64,000 nt of DNA, taken from assembly GCA_029263195.1 (NCBI GenBank), contig JAJCXX010000003.1, forward strand, positions 50,325 through 114,324. Reading direction: 5' to 3'. Numbering within the stretch: the first letter of the stretch is position 1; the number at the start of each line of letters is the position of its first letter. The notes beneath the pieces were generated by a model. That model ran no database searches and was not told the DNA's origin. It was given only the letters and a program-made list of their open reading frames with translations. Made by a program: the position numbers and the translations under genes. Source of the DNA: Acidimicrobiales bacterium (lineage in GTDB: Bacteria > Actinomycetota > Acidimicrobiia > Acidimicrobiales > Aldehydirespiratoraceae). Below, piece by piece: positions 42,689 to 51,755 of this stretch.

Positions 42689-45613
42689 TCAGCTATCGGC
42701 TCGTAGGGCCTGCCAGACTCGTTCGGGGGTGAATGGCAGGTCGTTGATGGCCACGCCGGTTGCGTTGAGGATCGCGTTTCGGATGGCCGGAGCCACACCG
42801 TCTTTCGGGATTTCGGCGACGGCCTTGGCTCCGAATGGACCGCTGTCCTCCATGGTCTGCACCAGGTAGACCTCGAGTTCGGGCATCTCATCGGCCCGAT
42901 AGATCTTGTAGGGACCCAGTTCGGCGTTAACCATCCGGCCGTCGGCATCGAATGCGTATTCCTCGCAGTGGGCGTATCCCAGCGCTTGGGTCATGCCTCC
43001 CTCGACCTGTCCCGAGGCGGTCATCGGGTTGATGGCAACGCCGCAGTCGACGGCCATCACCAACTTGACGACGGTGATCTGTCCGGTTTCGATATCGATC
43101 TCGATCTCGGCGAACTGCGCGCCGAACGGGGGAGGGCAGTCGGGCGAGACATAGGAACCAGTACCCATGATCTGTTCTTGGTCTTCGAGGTGAAGCGAAT
43201 CGAGAGCGATGTCCTCGAGCGACACGGATCGGCCGTCGGCGGTCCAAGCCGTGTTGTCGCGTAGTTCGATCGTGCAGGGCTCGTCGACTCCGAGCATCTT
43301 GGCGGCACGTTCTTTGATTCGGGCACGAATCGCCTCGGCGGCCACCTTGGCTGCGGTGCCGGAAATGAACGTCGTGGACGACGCGTAGGCGCCGGTGTCG
43401 AACGGTGTGATGTCGGTGTCGGAGGAATAGACCTTGATGTCGTCGAGCTTGACTCCCAGGACCTCGGCGGCGATCTGGCCGATCACCGTGTCGGCGCCCG
43501 TTCCGAGATCAGTGGCGCCGATGAGCATGTTGAACGAGCCGTCGTCGTTCAGTTTCATGCTGCATCCGCCCATGTCGAGGAACGGGATGGCCGTTCCGTG
43601 CATACAGAATGCGAACCCGATTCCGCGACGAATGTTGGGTCGGTCGGCGGGCTGACGCCAGGCGGGATCGGCGTGGCGGTGCCAGCGGATCGCACGCGAC
43701 GCCTGAGCCATGCACTCCTCGACCCCGCAGGACGAGACCCGCGGATACTCATCGAGTTCGTCCTCGGCGACGGCACGTTCCCCGAGGTGAGGGGCGATGT
43801 CGAGCTCGTCGCCCAACTTCACCCAGTTCCTGCGCTTGAACTCGATCGGATCGAGGCCCAGCTGGTGGGCGATGTCCTCCATGTGGGCTTCGAGAGCGAA
43901 CTCGGCCTGAGGCGCTCCGTAACCGCGGTAGGCACCAGCCACCGGAATATTGGTGTAGACGACATCGCAGTTGAAGCGTTTGTTGGGGCAGTTGTAGGAG
44001 CTGAGGCCGCGGAGTCCGGTGACGGTCTGCACGGTGTAGGCGTGGGATCCATAGGGGCCGGTGTTGCCGATCACGTACAGATCCTGAGCAACCAACATGC
44101 CGTCGGAATTGACGCCGGTCTTGAAGGTGAGGGTTTGCGGGTGCCGGGTGCGGGATGAGACGAATTCCTCTTCGCGGGTCAGCTCGAGCTTGACGGGACG
44201 ACGGGTCGCAATGGCGAGATGAGCCGCGATGTCCTCGATGAGCATCTCCTGCTTGGCTCCGAAACCACCCCCGATACGAGGCTTGATGATCCGGACGTCC
44301 TTCACGGCCCTTCCGATGAGTGGCGCCAGCATGCGCCGGGTGTGGAACGGCACCTGAGTGGCTGTCCGAACGACCATTCGTTCGTCGGCGTCGAGCCAGG
44401 CGACCGAGATGTGGGGTTCGATCGGGGTCGGCTGAACCTGGTGAACACGGAAGGTGTGTTCGAAGACGTGGTCGGCGCCGGCCAGGGCCCGGTCGACGTC
44501 GCCTCGGTTGGCACCGATGTGATGAACGATGTTTCGTTCGCGATCGAAGATCTCCTCGGTGTCGGGCTCGTCGTGGATGACCGGCGCCCCCGGCAGCAGG
44601 GCGTCGCGTTCGTCGAAGATCGCCGGCAGTGGCTCGTAGGTCACCTCGATGAGACGAATCGCCTCCTCGGCTATCTCGGCGGTATCGGCGGCGACGGCGG
44701 CCACCCGATCGCCGACGTGACGAACCTTGTCGTCGAAGCTCACCTGATCGTGGGGATGAGGGTTGGGATAGCTTTGTCCGCCGGAGGCGTACTTCACGCG
44801 CGGGGTGTTCTTGTAGTGCAGCACGGCGTGCACGCCCGGCAGAGCGCGGGCCTTGGAGTCGTCGATGTCGAGGATGTTGGCGTGGGCGTGGGGGCTGCGC
44901 AGGACCTTGGCGGTCAGCAGGTTGCGGTCCTCGAAATCATCAACAAACGCGGGGTTGCCCTTCACCAACCTGACGGCGTCGACCTTGATCTCGGGCTTTC
45001 CGACGACCGACATCTCGGGTACGTCCGGAGACGGCACGACCCGCGGGACGGCGTAGGACACGTCGGGTGGCTGGTCGGACGGGTCGACGTCTACGGGGTT
45101 GGATCCGTCGGTCATCGGTTCGAGAATCGCAGGTTCGAACGGCTCGGTCTGATCTCCTCGCATCACTGCCGCGGCCCGCATGATTGCCTCAACCGGCTTC
45201 ACGTATCCGGTCTCCCGGTCGAGAATGCCCGACAGCATGTCGCGCACGTCGGCCTCGGACGGGTCGGGATTGCGATCGATGAGTGCGCGGGTGCCGAGGA
45301 TCATCGCTGGCGTCGAGTATCCCGACTGAATCGCACCGGTGACCATGAATGACGTCTGGATCGGATCAAGATCCGGAGTGTTGAAGGCCTCGACAGTCGT
45401 CACCTCGTGCCCGTCGACTTGAGCAGCGAGCATGACATCGGTGTTGACCAGTCGGCCATCGACCAGCACTGCTGACGAGCCGGTCTCTCCGGTGTCGGAT
45501 CCGAATCGCACACTGACCAGGCCGAGTCGGCGAAGAACGATGAGCAGTGTTTCGTGAGGCTCGACCGACGTAGCGGTCTGGGTTCCGTTGAGCAGAATTG
45601 AGATCTCCATCAT
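42689..45613 (-). CDS. XdhD-like molybdenum hydroxylase with cysteine-less [2Fe-2S] domains
   Basis: 974 residues in one chain: an N-terminal ferredoxin-like plus helical pair (~1-160) and the two Mo-cofactor domains (~200-974). Mo-site motifs are present: KPRIGGGFGAKQE, AGAYRGYGAPQAEFALE, DLGTGADTVIGQ and SGPFGAKAVAEI. The Fe-S domains keep their scaffold (VRFGSDTGETGSSAVLVDG; QSGYSTPAMIL; SGILDRETGY), but every ligand Cys is replaced: S39, T44, S47, D59, S97, S100, D132, E134. E. coli XdhD, a putative selenium-dependent hydroxylase, is similarly degenerate. With xdhC/yqeB/yqeC, ssnA-like and the FAD subunit nearby, this is probably a selenium-dependent Mo hydroxylase acting on an N-heterocycle or purine. 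Confidence 0.88.
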   Translation of the reverse strand: MMEISILLNGTQTATSVEPHETLLIVLRRLGLVSVRFGSDTGETGSSAVLVDGRLVNTDVMLAAQVDGHEVTTVEAFNTPDLDPIQTSFMVTGAIQSGYSTPAMILGTRALIDRNPDPSEADVRDMLSGILDRETGYVKPVEAIMRAAAVMRGDQTEPFEPAILEPMTDGSNPVDVDPSDQPPDVSYAVPRVVPSPDVPEMSVVGKPEIKVDAVRLVKGNPAFVDDFEDRNLLTAKVLRSPHAHANILDIDDSKARALPGVHAVLHYKNTPRVKYASGGQSYPNPHPHDQVSFDDKVRHVGDRVAAVAADTAEIAEEAIRLIEVTYEPLPAIFDERDALLPGAPVIHDEPDTEEIFDRERNIVHHIGANRGDVDRALAGADHVFEHTFRVHQVQPTPIEPHISVAWLDADERMVVRTATQVPFHTRRMLAPLIGRAVKDVRIIKPRIGGGFGAKQEMLIEDIAAHLAIATRRPVKLELTREEEFVSSRTRHPQTLTFKTGVNSDGMLVAQDLYVIGNTGPYGSHAYTVQTVTGLRGLSSYNCPNKRFNCDVVYTNIPVAGAYRGYGAPQAEFALEAHMEDIAHQLGLDPIEFKRRNWVKLGDELDIAPHLGERAVAEDELDEYPRVSSCGVEECMAQASRAIRWHRHADPAWRQPADRPNIRRGIGFAFCMHGTAIPFLDMGGCSMKLNDDGSFNMLIGATDLGTGADTVIGQIAAEVLGVKLDDIKVYSSDTDITPFDTGAYASSTTFISGTAAKVAAEAIRARIKERAAKMLGVDEPCTIELRDNTAWTADGRSVSLEDIALDSLHLEDQEQIMGTGSYVSPDCPPPFGAQFAEIEIDIETGQITVVKLVMAVDCGVAINPMTASGQVEGGMTQALGYAHCEEYAFDADGRMVNAELGPYKIYRADEMPELEVYLVQTMEDSGPFGAKAVAEIPKDGVAPAIRNAILNATGVAINDLPFTPERVWQALRADS

Positions 45614-46335
45614 GAAACCGCCTTGAGAACTCGCTGGGAAAGGGTGTCGGCGAGTTCGAGTCGGTAGCCGCTCGATCCTCTGAAGTCGGAGGGTGGCTCG
45701 AGTCCGGCGGTGGGCTCGGACGGGTCGACCTCCACGACAGTCGCGGAGGCGCCTGTGATGGCGAGACGAGGACCCCCGTCGGTCGAACGTGCCACCGCCG
45801 CGACGATCGGCAGGTCGGCCGGCGTTCGTCCGGTGGCCACGATCGAGCCCGACCCGGTCGGGTCGATGCTCACCGCGACGATGATCGCGCCATTGGTTCC
45901 GTCGGACAGCACCCGTGAAAGAGACGATGTTCGGCCGTCGTGGAACTCGACTTGGGCATCGTGCACGAGAAGTCCGGCGATGAGGACGCTGTCGGGGGAC
46001 GCCGAAGCGACGGTGCCACCGACGGTCGCCTGATTCCTCATGGCGCTCGGCAACTCTCGCCGAGCCAGATCGTTGATCAACTCCCCAGCGCGGTCATCGG
46101 TTGCCAGATCTCCCAACCTGACCATGGCCCCCAAGGTGAGTCGCCCTTCGGTTTCGGAGATGCCGTCGAGTTGGAGGGCTTGAAGGTCGATCAGCTCGAC
46201 ACCGTCGGCTCGTCGGGATCGCGCCTCGGGAACGATCGCGGTGCCCCCAGCCAGGATCGAACGACCGGATTGGGCCAACAACTCGACGGCTTCGCCGAGG
46301 CTGTTTGGGCGGTGATATGCCACGATGCTGGACAT
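45610..46335 (-). CDS. FAD-binding subunit of molybdenum hydroxylase (CoxM/XdhB/YgfM-like)
   Basis: 241 residues from ATG 46335 (AAGGAG nine nt upstream); the track start at 46383 is too far. It has the FAD-pyrophosphate loop ILAGGTAIVPEARSR and the second motif SAMRNQATVGGTVASASPDSVLIAGLLVHDAQVEF. It belongs to the medium subunit of xanthine dehydrogenase/CO dehydrogenase enzymes and pairs with the large subunit (4-nt overlap). It is short for the family (about 280-290 usual). How electrons pass without Fe-S clusters is unclear. Confidence 0.87.
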   Translation of the reverse strand: MSSIVAYHRPNSLGEAVELLAQSGRSILAGGTAIVPEARSRRADGVELIDLQALQLDGISETEGRLTLGAMVRLGDLATDDRAGELINDLARRELPSAMRNQATVGGTVASASPDSVLIAGLLVHDAQVEFHDGRTSSLSRVLSDGTNGAIIVAVSIDPTGSGSIVATGRTPADLPIVAAVARSTDGGPRLAITGASATVVEVDPSEPTAGLEPPSDFRGSSGYRLELADTLSQRVLKAVS

Positions 46336-46454
46336 GACCAGATCTCCTTGAATCGGCTCTACCGAGGATGCGCCATCGGCCAAGCACAGCTCATCTGTGG
46401 TTGTTCCTGAGACAACATAGACGATCGGATTCGGGAATGGTCGCCCGGCTCGGG

Positions 46455-47837
46455 TCAGCGGGTGATTCGGCTCGAGATTCCCGCTCGTTTGAAAACCTTG
46501 CGTGCTGATTGGGTGGCTTTCGCCAGTAGTTCTTGCTCGTCGACCATTGTGAGCTGTCGATCGTCGATGAGGATCCGGCCGTCGACCACGACCTCGGTGA
46601 CGTCGAACGGTGTGGCGCAGAAGACCAGTGCGCTGGCTACACGATGCACGGGCGCGGTGAACACCGACTCGAGGTCCACCACCACCAGATCGGCTTTACG
46701 CCCTGAGGCGAGTACCCCGATTTCGTCGGGCAAGCCGAACGCCGCGGCCCCGCCGTTGCAGGCCATACGGATCGAGTCCTCAGGTTGCAGAGACATGGCA
46801 TCGAGGGTGTGTACCTTCTGCAGGAGCACCGTGGCCTTGAGAACCTCGAACATGTCCTGGCGGTTGTTGCTTCCGGGTCCGTCGCTGGCAAGGGCAATGG
46901 TGATGCCGCGCTGCTTCATTTCGACGATGCGTGACACGCCTGAGGCGAGGTACATGTTGCTCACCGGGCAGTGGACCACGACAGCCCCACGTTGGGCGAT
47001 GGTGTCTAGTTCGCCGTCGTCGAGCCAGATGCTGTGGGCCAGTTGTGTGTCGGGTCCGAGGACACCGAGGCTGTCGAGCCATTCGACGTGACGAACCCCT
47101 CGCTCGTCGAGGTTCATGTCGACCTCGATCTTTGTCTCGGCGCAGTGAATGTGGGTTCCGGCTCCCCATGATCTCGATTCGGCGACGGTCGAGATCAGGG
47201 TCTCGTCGGAGCATCCCCAAGGAATGAGCGGGGCGAGCTCGACACGGATTCGGCCCGAGTCGTGCTGATGCCATTTCCCGGTCACTCGTCGGACCCGTTC
47301 GAGAATCTGATCGCCCGACTCCATGAGGTCGGGCTGGTAGTTGCGATCCGACCATCCTCGGGCCAGTACGAATCGCACACCGAGTTGGTCGGCGGCCGAG
47401 CAAACCCCGTCGTCGATTCCCTCGTCGATGTGGATGTACTGGTGGTCGATCACCGAAGTGGCACCTGAGCGGAGGTTTTCGATCAGACCGACCATCGCGG
47501 CCAGGTGGGCCGATTCGCGATCGAGGTGCACGGCGGCAGGAAAGATGCAGTCCTTGAGCCACTCGAGAAGTGGCTTGTCGTCGGCGAGTCCGCGAAAGAA
47601 GGTCTGGAACAAGTGGGTGTGGCCGTTGACCATGCCGGGCATGACGGCTTTGCCGGTGGTGTCAATGACACGGCCGACTCCTGCGGCGATGTCGGGTGGG
47701 GGTTCGCCGGCACCCAAACCGACGATCCGATCGTCGATCACATGAACCCAACCGGGATCATGGATCGTGAAGTCGTCGTCGACGGTGACGACCGCTCCGC
47801 CGGTGATGAGCAACCCGCCGGCGGGCCGTTGAATCAT
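46455..47837 (-). CDS. Amidohydrolase family protein (8-oxoguanine deaminase/AtzB-like)
   Basis: The real start is ATG 47837, overlapping the LLM stop as ATGA; the track's first 37 residues are spurious. The 460-residue enzyme has [36 protein letters not shown] (HTH metal site), [31 protein letters not shown] and [20 protein letters not shown]. '[22 protein letters not shown]' is characteristic of hydroxyatrazine/8-oxoguanine/isoxanthopterin deaminase-type enzymes. It probably deaminates or dechlorinates a purine- or triazine-like ring. A 119-nt gap separates it from the FAD subunit gene. Confidence 0.88.
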   Translation of the reverse strand: MIQRPAGGLLITGGAVVTVDDDFTIHDPGWVHVIDDRIVGLGAGEPPPDIAAGVGRVIDTTGKAVMPGMVNGHTHLFQTFFRGLADDKPLLEWLKDCIFPAAVHLDRESAHLAAMVGLIENLRSGATSVIDHQYIHIDEGIDDGVCSAADQLGVRFVLARGWSDRNYQPDLMESGDQILERVRRVTGKWHQHDSGRIRVELAPLIPWGCSDETLISTVAESRSWGAGTHIHCAETKIEVDMNLDERGVRHVEWLDSLGVLGPDTQLAHSIWLDDGELDTIAQRGAVVVHCPVSNMYLASGVSRIVEMKQRGITIALASDGPGSNNRQDMFEVLKATVLLQKVHTLDAMSLQPEDSIRMACNGGAAAFGLPDEIGVLASGRKADLVVVDLESVFTAPVHRVASALVFCATPFDVTEVVVDGRILIDDRQLTMVDEQELLAKATQSARKVFKRAGISSRITR

Positions 47838-48859
47838 GGCTGCCAGTTGGAGAATGCATCGACGACGGGTTTGATGTCGTCGAGCATCGGGAAGAGGATC
47901 GGGCAGGTCACGCCGGCTTCGATGTATTCGGCAACCTGTTGCCGGCATTCTTCCGACGTTCCGACGGCCATCAAACTGCGGACGAGGTCGTCGGGTATCA
48001 GCTTGGCGGCTTTGCGGTAGTCGGCTTCGGTGGCCGGCCAGCCGACGATCTCCTGCACCCGATCGACCAGACCCGGATCAGCTCCGGACGCCTTCATGAT
48101 GTGAGGTTCGGTGCCGAGGTAGTAAGCCACGAGAGACTTGCCGGTGAGCATCGCCTCCTCGGGGTCATCGTCGGAGAGCGAACAGACGAGCAGTTCGGGG
48201 CGATCGATGTCGTCGATCGTGCGTCCTGATTTCTCAGCGCCGCGGCCGACTGTTGCAACCGCGTCACGTATGTAGTCGGGTGACACGATGTAGTTGAGTA
48301 CGACCCCGTCGCAAATCTCGCCGGTGAGTTCCAGCATTTTCGGTCCGGTGGCTCCGATGTAGATCGGGATGTCGCGCGGTGACTTGTCGCCGTATGCCAC
48401 GTCGAGACTGATCCGGTCGAGGTGAACGAACTCACCTTCGTAGGTGACCTCTTCCATTGTGAACAGTTGTCGAATCGCCTCGACATTTTCGCGAACCGCG
48501 GTCAGAGGTTTGCGCCGATCGACGCCGACCCGTCCGGCGATCGGCTCCCACCAGGCGCCGAGCCCCAGCATGACCCGACTCTCGCCTTCAGGGGTGAGCC
48601 CTCCCAACTCCCACATGGTGCTCCAGGTGGCGGCGATCACAGCTGGGTTTCGCGTGTAGATGGGAAGCACGCCGCTACCGATCTTCAGTGTCCTCGTCTC
48701 GGTGAGAAGCGCGCTCATGAGCACCACGCAGTCGCGGGCGAGCCTGGTGTCGGCCTGCCAGATCTCGGTGAAACCCTTTTCTTCTGCGTATTTCGCGACT
48801 TCGAGTTCGTATCGAATGTCGTGCTTGTCTTGGAGGTAGAGAGCCATGCGCTGGGTCAT
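47834..48859 (-). CDS. LLM class F420-dependent oxidoreductase (third copy)
   Basis: A luciferase-like protein of 341 residues: [81 protein letters not shown] and [37 protein letters not shown]420- or flavin-dependent. It overlaps the deaminase gene by 4 nt. The track start at 48871 is GTG; I prefer the ATG at 48859, though neither has a clear ribosome site. Substrate unknown. Confidence 0.87.
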   Translation of the reverse strand: MTQRMALYLQDKHDIRYELEVAKYAEEKGFTEIWQADTRLARDCVVLMSALLTETRTLKIGSGVLPIYTRNPAVIAATWSTMWELGGLTPEGESRVMLGLGAWWEPIAGRVGVDRRKPLTAVRENVEAIRQLFTMEEVTYEGEFVHLDRISLDVAYGDKSPRDIPIYIGATGPKMLELTGEICDGVVLNYIVSPDYIRDAVATVGRGAEKSGRTIDDIDRPELLVCSLSDDDPEEAMLTGKSLVAYYLGTEPHIMKASGADPGLVDRVQEIVGWPATEADYRKAAKLIPDDLVRSLMAVGTSEECRQQVAEYIEAGVTCPILFPMLDDIKPVVDAFSNWQP

Positions 48860-48895
48860 GTGGGCCGACACTAGTCGCGCGCCGCTCCGGCCCTG

Positions 48896-49666
48896 TCAGC
48901 GACGTCTGGGTCCGAACTCCCGAATCTCGCGAAGCGCCCCGGCGAGCATTTCCACAGCGGCATCGAGCGCGGCCTTGCCCTCGGCGGCGGTGGCCGAGGT
49001 CGGATCGCCAATGTGGCCGTCGGGTCCGAAGTCGTCGGAGAGCCACCCGAAGCCAGAGACTCCTCCGAACCGGACGAACTCGTTGGTCTGCAGTTGCTCG
49101 GGAAGATTGGGGGAGGCCTTTGACATGTCGACGGTGTCCGGACGGAGGTGCAACATGAGCGATGTCTCGAGATGGCCGCCGTGAATACCGAGGCCCTGTT
49201 CAGTGTCGGCTGACTCACCGCCTTGATCGGGTGGGATGAACGGATGAAGCAGAAACGTCGACAGCCCATGGACTCGTCGAAGGTCTCGGCAGGCCACGTT
49301 GAGGAGTGACGAGTTGCCTCCGTGGGCGTTGAGGAACACGAGGCGAGCCGACGGCAGCCGGGCGAGGCAACGACCCAGGTCGTCGAGCATGGCGAGCATC
49401 GTGGTCGACGAAAACCAGATGGTGCCGTCCGACCACGAGTGCTCGTCAGACTTGCTGTAGGCAATCGTCGGAAGCAGCCAAAGGTCGAGTTCCTCGCCGT
49501 GGTGTTCGACCAGTGATCGAGCCGATTCGTCGGCGATCACCTGATCGGTGTTGAAGGGGAGGTGGGGGCCGTGTTGCTCGATGGCCCCGATGGGCTGGAT
49601 GAGAATCGACTCACCACTGACCAGTTCGGAGACCTGTGGAGATCGAAGGGAAGCAAAGTCGCGCAC
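48896..49666 (-). CDS. Creatininase family amidohydrolase
   Basis: Metal-dependent amidohydrolase with ILIQPIGAIEQHGPHLPFNTDQVIADE, LVFLNAHGGNSSLLNVACRDL (HGGN) and GIHGGHLETSLMLHLRPDTVDM, the creatininase signature set. The family includes creatininase, FAPy deformylase (ArfB) and the mycofactocin peptidase MftE. No mycofactocin genes are nearby, so a ring-opening or deformylating amidohydrolase is more likely. Start taken as GTG 49666 (VRDFASLRSP); the track's upstream 21 residues are Cys/Arg-rich shadow. Divergent from ridA with a 23-nt gap, so both messages may be leaderless. Confidence 0.86.
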   Translation of the reverse strand: MRDFASLRSPQVSELVSGESILIQPIGAIEQHGPHLPFNTDQVIADESARSLVEHHGEELDLWLLPTIAYSKSDEHSWSDGTIWFSSTTMLAMLDDLGRCLARLPSARLVFLNAHGGNSSLLNVACRDLRRVHGLSTFLLHPFIPPDQGGESADTEQGLGIHGGHLETSLMLHLRPDTVDMSKASPNLPEQLQTNEFVRFGGVSGFGWLSDDFGPDGHIGDPTSATAAEGKAALDAAVEMLAGALREIREFGPRRR

Positions 49667-49689
49667 AACACGACAGTAACGTCGATGGC

Positions 49690-50076
49690 ATGACCAACAC
49701 TCGCATCGAGCCCACTGGCATCGCTCCACCGGCGGCCAACTACGTTCATGCCGTGAAGTCCACCGCGACCGAACACATCCTTCATTCGTCGGGGGTCGTA
49801 CCAGCGAGCGCCGACGGCACCGTGCCTTCCGATGTGGTCGAGCAGGCCCGAACCGTGTGGTCCAACATCTCTGCGATTCTCACCGAGGCCGCGATGGAGG
49901 TCTCCGACATCGTGTCTGTCACCACCTACGTGACTCCCGGCAACGACTTGGCTGCGATTATGGCGGAGAGAGACGTTGCTCTGTCGGGCCATGTGGCCGC
50001 CTCGACGTTGGTGATCGTCCCGGAACTGGCGCAGGCGGCTTGGAAGATGGAGATATCGGTGGTGGCAGCGCGATGA
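49690..50076 (+). CDS. RidA/YjgF family enamine-imine deaminase
   Basis: 128 residues beginning MTNTRIEPTGIAPPAANYVHAVKSTATEHILHSSGVVPASADG, with SNISAILTEAAMEVSDIVSVTTYVTP and ALSGHVAASTLVIVPELAQAAWKMEISVVA. Family members hydrolyse reactive enamine/imine intermediates to ketone plus ammonia, or act in pyrimidine/aromatic ring-degradation pathways. The expected active-site Arg near 'NR/AR.xV' is not clear here (SGHVAASTLV), so activity may differ. It overlaps the next gene as ATGA. Confidence 0.83.
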   Translation: MTNTRIEPTGIAPPAANYVHAVKSTATEHILHSSGVVPASADGTVPSDVVEQARTVWSNISAILTEAAMEVSDIVSVTTYVTPGNDLAAIMAERDVALSGHVAASTLVIVPELAQAAWKMEISVVAAR

Positions 50077-50639
50077 CCATGCGAGTTCTCGTAGTCGATT
50101 CGTTTGATCCGGATGGTCCCGGAGCCCATACCGCGGACGCGGCCGTGGAGGTGCTCGCCGAAGCCGGGCACGACGTGCGCAGGATCTCTCTTGTCACCGA
50201 CGAATTCACACCGTTCATGTCGACGGCCGAACGACTCGTCTACCACGACGAGGGCTCAAACATTCTCACCGACGAGGTCCGGCGATCGGTTGAGGCGCTT
50301 GCTTGGGCCGAGGGATTGTTGTTCGCCTACCCGACCGTGTGCTTCAATCCGCCGGCTCGGCTCAAGGCGTGGATGGATCGTGTACTGCTACCGGGGGTCG
50401 CCTTTGGTTTCGATGACGCCGGTCGGGTCGCACCCGGCCTCACTCACATCCGTCGCCTAGGGGTGGTCACGTCGGGTCCCCATGGCCGCATTGCCACCGC
50501 TCGGGCTCGCGATGGTGGCCGCCGCATGATCATGCGAGCGCTCCGGATGAACTGTGCCAAGACATGTCGTCGAACGTTTGTTTCGGTCGGCGGGCCCGGC
50601 GAGCACAAGGCCCTTTCCAGAAAGCTCAGCCGTTGGTGA
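50073..50639 (+). CDS. NAD(P)H-dependent oxidoreductase, flavodoxin-like (NQO1/KefF type)
   Basis: 188 residues: RVLVVDSFDPDGPGAHTADAAVEVLAEAGHDVRRISL, then LLFAYPTVCFNPPARLKAWMDRVLLPGVAFGFDD, a flavodoxin-fold quinone reductase layout. It reduces quinones or flavin-type acceptors with NAD(P)H. Coupled to ridA by a 4-nt overlap. Its 3' end overlaps the convergent gene at 50626 by 14 nt; that neighbour is also a flavodoxin-fold protein. Confidence 0.82.
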   Translation: MTMRVLVVDSFDPDGPGAHTADAAVEVLAEAGHDVRRISLVTDEFTPFMSTAERLVYHDEGSNILTDEVRRSVEALAWAEGLLFAYPTVCFNPPARLKAWMDRVLLPGVAFGFDDAGRVAPGLTHIRRLGVVTSGPHGRIATARARDGGRRMIMRALRMNCAKTCRRTFVSVGGPGEHKALSRKLSRW

Positions 50640-51156
50640 TCGCCACGACCTCAGCCGCTGCGCTCTCGATGAAGTTCTCGAGGTCGATGCGTGACAGACG
50701 GTCGAGTTTGTAGAGCGAAACCCAATCGAACGTGGCTTCGTCGGCGCACAGCGGGAGCATGCTTCGCTTCAGGAGTTGGCGGGCCGGCTCACCTTCGAGT
50801 TGGTTGATCAGCCGCGACGAACCGTGGGTGACCACTGCGGCGAGATGCTGAATAGTTGAGAGCGGTGACGGCTGACCGGCGGTCTCCGTGCGGTCGATGG
50901 ATGGCCCGAGCACGCGCTGTATCCAGGCCAACAGCTGAGCCGGCAGTCCTCCCCACCAGATGGGAGCAACGACAACGAGCATCTGATAGTCGTCGAGATC
51001 GTCGGGACCGTGTTCGCTTCCGTCGCCGAGGCGACTCAGTTCGACTTCGTGTCCGGCCTCCATGAGTGCCTGGACGGTGCGGTCCCGAACAGCAGCGCTG
51101 TAGCTCTCCTCGACCGGATGGGCGTGAATCACGAAGATGCGCACGTCGCCGACCAT
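50626..51156 (-). CDS. NAD(P)H-dependent oxidoreductase, flavodoxin-like
   Basis: 176 residues starting VRIFVIHAHPVEESYSAAVRDRTVQALMEAGHEVELSRL, then YQMLVVVAPIWWGGLPAQLLAWIQRVLGPSI. It has the same fold and motif plan (APIWWGGLPAQLxAWIxRVL) as the convergent neighbour, so the pair look like inverted paralogs. Probably a quinone or nitro-compound reductase. The divergent gene at 51172 begins only 15 nt upstream. Confidence 0.84.
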   Translation of the reverse strand: MVGDVRIFVIHAHPVEESYSAAVRDRTVQALMEAGHEVELSRLGDGSEHGPDDLDDYQMLVVVAPIWWGGLPAQLLAWIQRVLGPSIDRTETAGQPSPLSTIQHLAAVVTHGSSRLINQLEGEPARQLLKRSMLPLCADEATFDWVSLYKLDRLSRIDLENFIESAAAEVVAITNG

Positions 51157-51171
51157 ACCTACGATGCACGG

Positions 51172-51738
51172 ATGGACCTACGAACCTGGATCAGCGCCGA
51201 CCTCGAGTCACTCGGAAATCGACTCTCCAACGGAATTCTCTCGGTCATCCCCGTCGAGCGGATGACCGAGCGTGTCGACGGTGGCGGAATCGCGCCGGTC
51301 TACATGGCCTGGCACACCGCACGTCATCACGATCTGGCCGTCAATGGTGTGCTGCGCGGTGCGGCACCGGTGCTCGACCTGTGGGCCGATCGCGTCGGTG
51401 TGACCGGTGATTCATGGCGAGGCCTGGCCGAGGCGGAGGATCTCGAACTCGTGCCCGATCTCGACGCGGGGTCGGTCAACGGCTACTTGCTGGCGGTCAT
51501 CGAGTCGACCAAGAATTGGGTATCCGACGGTGATCTGTCGGTGCTGGACTCGGTCCCCGACAGTGCGTCCGTTCTGGATTCGATCGGAACCCCGCCGGAT
51601 CGTTTCGACTGGCTCTACGGGATGTGGTCGGGTAAGCCCGGACTCTTCTACTTGGCGTGGGAAGCCATCGGTCATGGCTACAACCACCTCGGTGAACTGA
51701 CCGCCGCGAGGAACCGCATGGGGCTGAGCCCGTTCTGA
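51172..51738 (+). CDS. DinB-like four-helix protein
   Basis: The start is ATG 51172; the track's first 54 residues overlap the opposite gene's 5' end. The 188-residue protein has PVYMAWHTARHHDLAVNGVL near the N-terminus and FYLAWEAIGHGYNHLGELTAARNRMG at the C-terminus, the spaced histidines of DinB/mycothiol-dependent metal-binding folds. Members are often thiol-dependent S-transferases, but the substrate is unknown. Only 15 nt separate it from the divergent gene, so a leaderless transcript is likely. Confidence 0.72.
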   Translation: MDLRTWISADLESLGNRLSNGILSVIPVERMTERVDGGGIAPVYMAWHTARHHDLAVNGVLRGAAPVLDLWADRVGVTGDSWRGLAEAEDLELVPDLDAGSVNGYLLAVIESTKNWVSDGDLSVLDSVPDSASVLDSIGTPPDRFDWLYGMWSGKPGLFYLAWEAIGHGYNHLGELTAARNRMGLSPF

Positions 51739-51755
51739 CACAGCCGGCCCGGGCT

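Noticed and set aside
44219-45352. 377-residue plus-strand ORF opposite the XdhD-like gene
   Set aside because: Shadow ORF with Val/Gly/Asp-rich composition and no motif; the minus-strand hydroxylase is unambiguous.
42689-45613. Frameshift or sequencing error explaining the missing Fe-S cysteines
   Set aside because: The scaffold residues around every lost Cys remain in frame and the replacements are spread over eight separate codons, which an indel cannot produce.
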